Assembly (NCBI GenBank): GCA_944989445.1
Contig: CALYLW010001014.1
Location: 72,881-136,880, forward strand
Reading direction: 5' to 3'
From: Ampullaceana balthica
Taxonomy: Eukaryota > Mollusca > Gastropoda > Lymnaeidae
DNA length: 64,000 nucleotides
Below the pieces are notes generated by a model that was not told the DNA's origin, did not search any database, and saw only the letters and a list, made by a program, of their open reading frames with translations. Below are positions 58,926-64,000 of this stretch, piece after piece (the first letter of the stretch is position 1; the number at the start of each line of letters is the position of its first letter). Both the position numbers and the translations under genes were made by a program.

Positions 58926-59836
58926 TATATGTTAGACAAGACATTTTAGTTATGCGGTTTAAGAAACACGTTAGGAAATCCATAAATTCCAGTGACCACC
59001 TGTTAATTGGCATTCAAAGTCATGCAAACTAACTCGAGTACGAACCTTTGAATACCAAATCGAATTCGAACCTTTAAACACTAACTCGAATACAAATCTA
59101 TGAATACTAACTCGAAGTTCCCAGAAGCCGGGAACAGCCGCCGTGACATTGCGAGAAGCTGGAGCAAGAAATCGATTTTAACCTCATTCCAAGCTATCGA
59201 TTGTTTTCTTTACTGCAAGGCTTTTCTTTCACATCGCACTTTCTCCCCCCACAAAGTTAATCTTAGCTTTCTCCCGTTCATCTATTTCTCCTCGTATTGG
59301 TCTATTTCTCATGGCTTTGATCTATTTCCTTTCTTGTTCATCTGTGTCTTATTTTCTTGATCTTTTTCATAATGTGTAGAAGTATGTCTTCCCCAATCGA
59401 TCTATTTCTTATCCTGCTGATCTAGGTCTACCCCCATCCCCCACTCCTAGTAGACCAATTCTTCCTCAGTCAAGAGCAGCGTTGTGTTTATTTCCAAATG
59501 CGACCTTCCCTCGGCCTCAATTTGGATTCGTCCTATGACCTTTTCTCTTGATTTAGGAATTCCCTCAGACATTGGATCCTTTACTTTGCCCCGCCCCTGA
59601 CCCTCAGAAACATAAAACTGAAGGCAGATTTTTTTTAAAATTAAAGGTGCACCATTTTTATGTAATGGCCAACAAAATCCAATATGAAATATACTCAAAA
59701 TAAATTAATTAATTTTAAAAAAAGGGTGAAGTAAATAAATTCAGTGTTATAGCCTTCTAATGTCACTACACAGTTCTATTGTGTTATATTGGCTTCATGT
59801 AAAACATTAAGACGTTGTCTTAATTTTAGTAACACA
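58926..59836. other. Unique sequence with a degenerate 27-bp repeat
   Basis: Three AACTCGAATACGAACCT-like units lie at about 59030-59110. Irregular GATCTATTTCT units follow at 59275-59410. No gene was recognised. Confidence 0.55.
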
Positions 59837-60582
59837 AAGTGATGGGTCATGGTGTGGCGCGATGTTACAGTAGACTTGATGGGTCATGGTGTGGCGCGAT
59901 GTTACAGTAGACTTGATGGGTCACGGTGTGGCGCGATGTTACAGTAGACTTGATGGGTCATGGTGTGGCGCGATGTTACAGTAGACTTGATGGGTCATGG
60001 TGTGGCGCGATGTTACAGTAGACTTGATGGGTCATGGTGTGGCGCGATGTTACAGTAGACTTGATGGGTCATGGTGTGGCGCGATGTTACAGTAGACTTG
60101 ATGGGTCACGGTGTGGCGCGATGTTACAGTAGACTTGATGGGTCATGGTGTGGCGCGATGTTACAGTAGACTTGATGGGTCACGGTGTGGCGCGATGTTA
60201 CAGTAGACTTGATGGGTCACGGTGTGGCGCGATGTTATAGTAGACTTGATGGGTCATGGTGTGGCGCGATGTTACAGTAGACTTGATGGGTCATGGTGTG
60301 GCGCGATGTTACAGTAGACTTGATGGGTCACGGTGTGGCGCGATGTTACAGTAGACTTGATGGGTCACGGTGTGGCGCGATGTTACAGTAGACTTGATGG
60401 GTCATGGTGTGGCGCGATGTTACAGTAGACTTGATGGGTCACGGTGTGGCGCGATGTTACAGTAGACTTGATGGGTCATGGTGTGGCGCGATGTTATAGT
60501 AGACTTGATGGGTCATGGTGTGGCGCGATGTTATAGTAGACTTCATGGGTCATGGTGTGGCGCGATGTTACAGTAGACTTGT
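59837..60582. repeat. 37-bp minisatellite, 20 copies
   Basis: The unit contains GATGGGTCATGGTGTGGCGC, then GATGTTACAGTAGACTT. The main variation is GTCATGG against GTCACGG in mixed order, plus three TTATAG copies near the right end. Confidence 0.97.
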
Positions 60583-60724
60583 CACTAGTTGTCACACACT
60601 TACCACATCTGTTTGGAATTGTCTTTAAATCATCTCATCATTATCTTGCAAATGATTGCAATACAAGATTCGAGACTTTGTTCTTTTAGTACTCATAAAG
60701 GGAGACGTGATCTACTTCATAAGT

Positions 60725-60823
60725 AGTAGTTCTGTAGTTCTGTAGTTCTGTAGTTCTGTAGTTCTGTAGTTCTGTAGTTCTGTAGTTCTGTAGTTCTGTA
60801 GTTCTGTAGTTCTGTAGTTCTGA
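60725..60823. repeat. 8-bp microsatellite (TAGTTCTG)n
   Basis: About 12 perfect copies. Confidence 0.97.
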
Positions 60824-60858
60824 CTACATCAATATCTAGACACAATATTATTCCCATT

Positions 60859-61763
60859 TTAAATCCTTTATATTAACTCGTGGCGTCTGCTTGATTGTTT
60901 GATTGCTTGTCGCAAAAAATTTGGATCGATATTTAAATCAGTTCCCAGTATGCTAGCGAGCTGAAATTTTTCAGGGAGACTCGTGGCGACGATAAAAAGG
61001 ATCTATCAAAATTTCACATCGATCGAATGTACTGTAATTAATAAATGAATTTTTAGATTATCTCTATTTATCTCTATGTGGCATGTACATTTCTGTGCTA
61101 GACTGTCGCGGTGCTTATTATATTGAAAAACCTTTTTAAAATGTTCCTGTCGCGCGGTGCGGTGCGTATTGTATTGACGATACTTTATTTTAATAATTTC
61201 CCGATCTGTAAATGTTTATGCTAATCTGTTGCGCAGTGCGAACTATATTAAACATGTTTTTATAACCCTCAAAAATGTCGGAAGTTTTCAACTGAAATGT
61301 ATTTATTTTGAAAAAATGCACTTTTTTTAGGGCGCCTACGGCGCCTACCTTTTTCAAAAGCCCAACTAACTTGTCCTTGTTTGATAATTACGAAATATTA
61401 AACTTTCTAAAATGCACACCAATTATTTTATAATAGTGTTGTAGGGCGCCTACGGCGCCCCCTTTGTTTTTTTTAATTTTATAATTAACCATCATCAAAT
61501 CCTCTTTTTACATTGTTTCCTTTTCCAAAATTAAAATATGAGCTAAAACAATGACGTCATATAAATTTTTTTACAGCGCATCTTTAATTTGCACACTTTT
61601 TGATGCATGGTGCAGTAATTTGGTGCGCTGCTTTCTAAAATTAGTAGCGTCACGGACAGACAGACAGACGTGACAAACATTGCAAATTATGTATATTGAT
61701 ATTTTTAGTTATGTCTCGTATATAAAGGGTTTATAGTCAAAAGCTTTGTTTTTTACGCGTTTT
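60859..61763 (+). repeat. Dispersed repeat family A, long copy
   Basis: It starts AAATCCTTTATATTAACTCG like copies 1323 and 61764 and ends TATAGTCAAAAGCTTTGTTT at about 61748. It is longer than its neighbours because of 61270-61690, which holds two GGCGCC-TAC-GGCGCC hairpins (61331-61345, 61445-61459). The next family member starts directly at its end, so the two copies are head to tail. Confidence 0.85.
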
Positions 61764-62270
61764 TAAATCCTTTATATTAACTCGTGGTGTCTGTTTGTTT
61801 GAACACTTGATTGCTTGCTTGATTGTCGGTCGCCAAAACTTTGGATCGATTTTTAACCCAGTTCCTCGTAAGCTAGCGAGCTGAAATTTAGCAGGCAGTT
61901 TTGTGGCGATGATAAAAACTATGTATCGAAATTTCAGATCGATCGTATGTACTGTAATAAAATTATTGAATTTTTAGATTATTTTATATATTCCTATGTA
62001 TCATGTTATTTTTTGAGATAGAGCGTCGCGGTGCGTATTATATTGAACAACCTTTCTGTCGCGCAATAAGGTGCGTATTTTATTGACAACACTTTTTATA
62101 AACATATTCCTGATCGGTGCGCATTATGTTAAACATGTTTTACGACACAACTGCAATTTTGTATTTTTGGATGGTCTTGCGCTGCGTATTATAATGAACA
62201 TTCTTTTAGTTACGTCTAGTACATAAAGGATTTATAGTGAAAAACTTGGTTTTTTAGGTTTTTTTAATTT
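61764..62270 (+). repeat. Dispersed repeat family A, tandem neighbour
   Basis: It begins AAATCCTTTATATTAACTCG, and its interior is near-identical to 1323-1768. It ends with TAAAGGATTTATAGTGAAAA. The intact join to the preceding copy defines the family boundaries. Confidence 0.88.
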
Positions 62271-63653
62271 TAATTTAACGCAATTTCCCATGGGAAAAAT
62301 TGCGTTTTGAGATTTGAAATGTCTATAACGCTTGATCCTACAACTCCTCCTGAACCATACCAGATAGAGGGTTCGGGTCTTTTGCAAATATGTTAAGGAG
62401 GTCTCAGGGATGTGCAAGGGCCAAAAAATACCAAAGATGTTTACTGGATTTCCTGTAAAATAAATTAAAAAAAACACGAAAACATATCAGTATTTTGTCA
62501 ATTTCTCGCCAACCATAACATCTATCGGACGGAAACAAACGCCAAACGATAGCTAATAATTTTTAGAACAATGTTGGAGATGGAATTTTTGAAAAATCAC
62601 TTTTCGTTCGACTCCCGTAATTTTAGCAGCAATTTGCAGATGGCAATTGTTTTGTTTACTTTCATAATTAATTATTGATTTGAAATTACTTTTAATGTAA
62701 TCTAGAATGATAGTTAATGGGGGTTTCCCGATTTGTAAATGCTAATGCTAGATTGGTGCGCGGAGCGCATTATATTGACACATTATTGGTGTGATGTAGC
62801 GTGAGAGGATTTGACGTCATTTTTTGTTTATTACTTTCAGAATTAATGATTTGAAATTACTTTTAATGTAATCTAGAATGATTTCCCTTCAATAAAAAAA
62901 ATCGGAAATTCATTGTTGGAAATTGCGTTTAAATACTCATTCGAGTTTTTATTTCTTGTTTATTTAAAGTTCATCATATTCACAATTCATGCTTTATAGT
63001 ACAGAATTTCGTCATATTTTGATGTCATGAACATCAATAGTTCTTGCAAATCTTCAGTGGTGATATGGTTTTCTTGGATATGAACATGATGATATTATTT
63101 ATAATTTTTGTCACTGACAATTGAAATATTTTGCATGCATTCGACTATATTTCCTCAACGCTTTCTTTTTTAAGTAGTATTTTTATCGTAAGCTGTACAA
63201 CTATTTTGTATAGTAATAATTAACACTTTTTATTATTTTTTTAAAATCTCAAATCGAAGTGAGCAATGGCTATTCTAAAGATTTGGGGTTGGGGGGGGGC
63301 AGTTCAAAATGGCGTCCTACATTGGTATTGTTCACGTATAATCTGCTTACCTTTAGGTTCATGTACGGATGAACGACACATTTCAGGCTACAGTTCAACA
63401 CTTCTGTCACAAATGTGACCACTTCTGCCACCATTTTGTCACGATTGACTCTGCGGTTAACCTTAACTGACCATAAATTTCCCTTTAAAAAATATGTTTC
63501 GCATTTCAGTCTTATTATTTTTTCCTGCTTGGTCCATTGTGATCACTTCAGGGGCATAACAAATATCTGCTGAGCATTGTATTGTTCCTTTAGGACATTT
63601 GTTCAACATTGACCCCTGACATTTATCTGAGACTTATATTCCTTTCATATATA
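62271..63653. other. AT-rich region with small palindrome and duplication
   Basis: AACGCAATTTCCCA and TGGGAAAAATTGCGTT (62277-62306) form an imperfect palindrome around CCATGG. A ~45-bp segment with GATTTGAAATTACTTTTAAT and GTAATCTAGAATGAT occurs at about 62678-62713 and again at 62848-62883. A G run lies near 63290. No gene was recognised. Confidence 0.55.
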
Positions 63654-63780
63654 TATTTCCCTCCCTCTCTCTCTCTTTCTTTCACCCTCTCTCTCTCTCT
63701 CTCTCTTTCTCCCTCTCTTTCTTTCTCCCTCTCTCTTTCTCTTTCTCCCTCTCTCTCTGTCTCTCTCTCACTCTCTCCTT
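63654..63780. repeat. (CT)n-rich polypyrimidine tract
   Basis: About 120 bp of CT and TTTC repeats, all pyrimidine apart from a few bases. Both strands give short open frames of Ser/Leu or Arg/Glu repeats without meaning. Confidence 0.95.
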
Positions 63781-64000
63781 GCACATCATGTCGCCTCCAC
63801 CCCGCACACACACATTCCAAAAGTCACCAGCTCCTGACAATGGGTACCATGTTGGTTGTCCACGCACTTCCGGTCCGGCGATCCCCCTGGCGACCGAACG
63901 GCCTACATTCTTTCTGACCTACATCTGACCGAATTACCCCTGACCTAATCCGCTGTTCAAAGTTAATCCCACGCGCCTACTCCTCTTACGGCGCATGCGT
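63781..64000. other. No recognisable feature
   Basis: Unique GC-richer sequence to the end of the window. Confidence 0.5.

Overview
The window looks like non-coding, repeat-dominated DNA from an animal genome. No intact protein-coding gene is supported anywhere in it. The evidence for an animal is a tRNA-derived SINE, several 5'-truncated LINE 3' ends (one with the end of an RT/endonuclease ORF of the 'craniofacial development protein 2-like' type), hAT transposase fossils of the SCAND3/ZBED5 and DUF4371/ZMYM1-like types, and hAT-type and 3-bp-TSD MITEs. An invertebrate, perhaps a mollusc or other lophotrochozoan, is the best guess. That is inferred from remembered repeat style and is not proven by the sequence.

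Layout: tandem arrays with units of 7 to 48 bp cover roughly 26 kb (about 40 percent, summed by eye from array spans). The largest are at 3401-6862 (23 bp), 11425-12650 (18 bp), 13588-15190 (23/40 bp), 22731-23658 (13 bp), 25428-26833 (25 bp), 35327-36772 (26 bp), 41842-42975 (24 bp), 46122-49885 (18 bp), 50622-52788 (23 bp), 53290-54172 (44 bp), 57545-58925 (21/26 bp) and 59837-60582 (37 bp). Long open reading frames over these arrays (up to 787 codons) follow from unit length and stop-free composition; I do not call them genes.

Transposon fossils lie between and inside the arrays. They include hAT elements or MITEs at 7494, 9445, 9906, 14821, 15755, 31528, 39629 and 44943, and a decayed hAT transposase at 18525-19966. 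A MITE family with GGGGCCGTCCATAAA-type ends and 3-bp target duplications has four copies (8486, 21997, 31229, 38934). LINE 3' ends lie at 8157, 10655, 27871, 34396 and possibly 34730, and SINEs at 24217 and 29044. An unclassified dispersed family, here called A, recurs at 1323, 28345, 39405, 41347, 60859 and 61764, and as a 1.6-kb fold-back at 55873-57455.

The most interesting structures are four. (1) The 3.4-kb, 23-bp array consists of the first 23 nucleotides of an adjacent tRNA-like Pol III unit repeated about 150 times. (2) Two hairpin insertions (1782-1961, a 144-bp perfect palindrome, and 43643-43853) have 13- and 14-bp target duplications and share a 3' tail although their hairpins differ. 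(3) In several places a minisatellite has clearly grown out of the inside of a transposon, with an unexpanded homolog in the same window. (4) A SINE shares its 3' hairpin and tail with a LINE copy 3.5 kb away.
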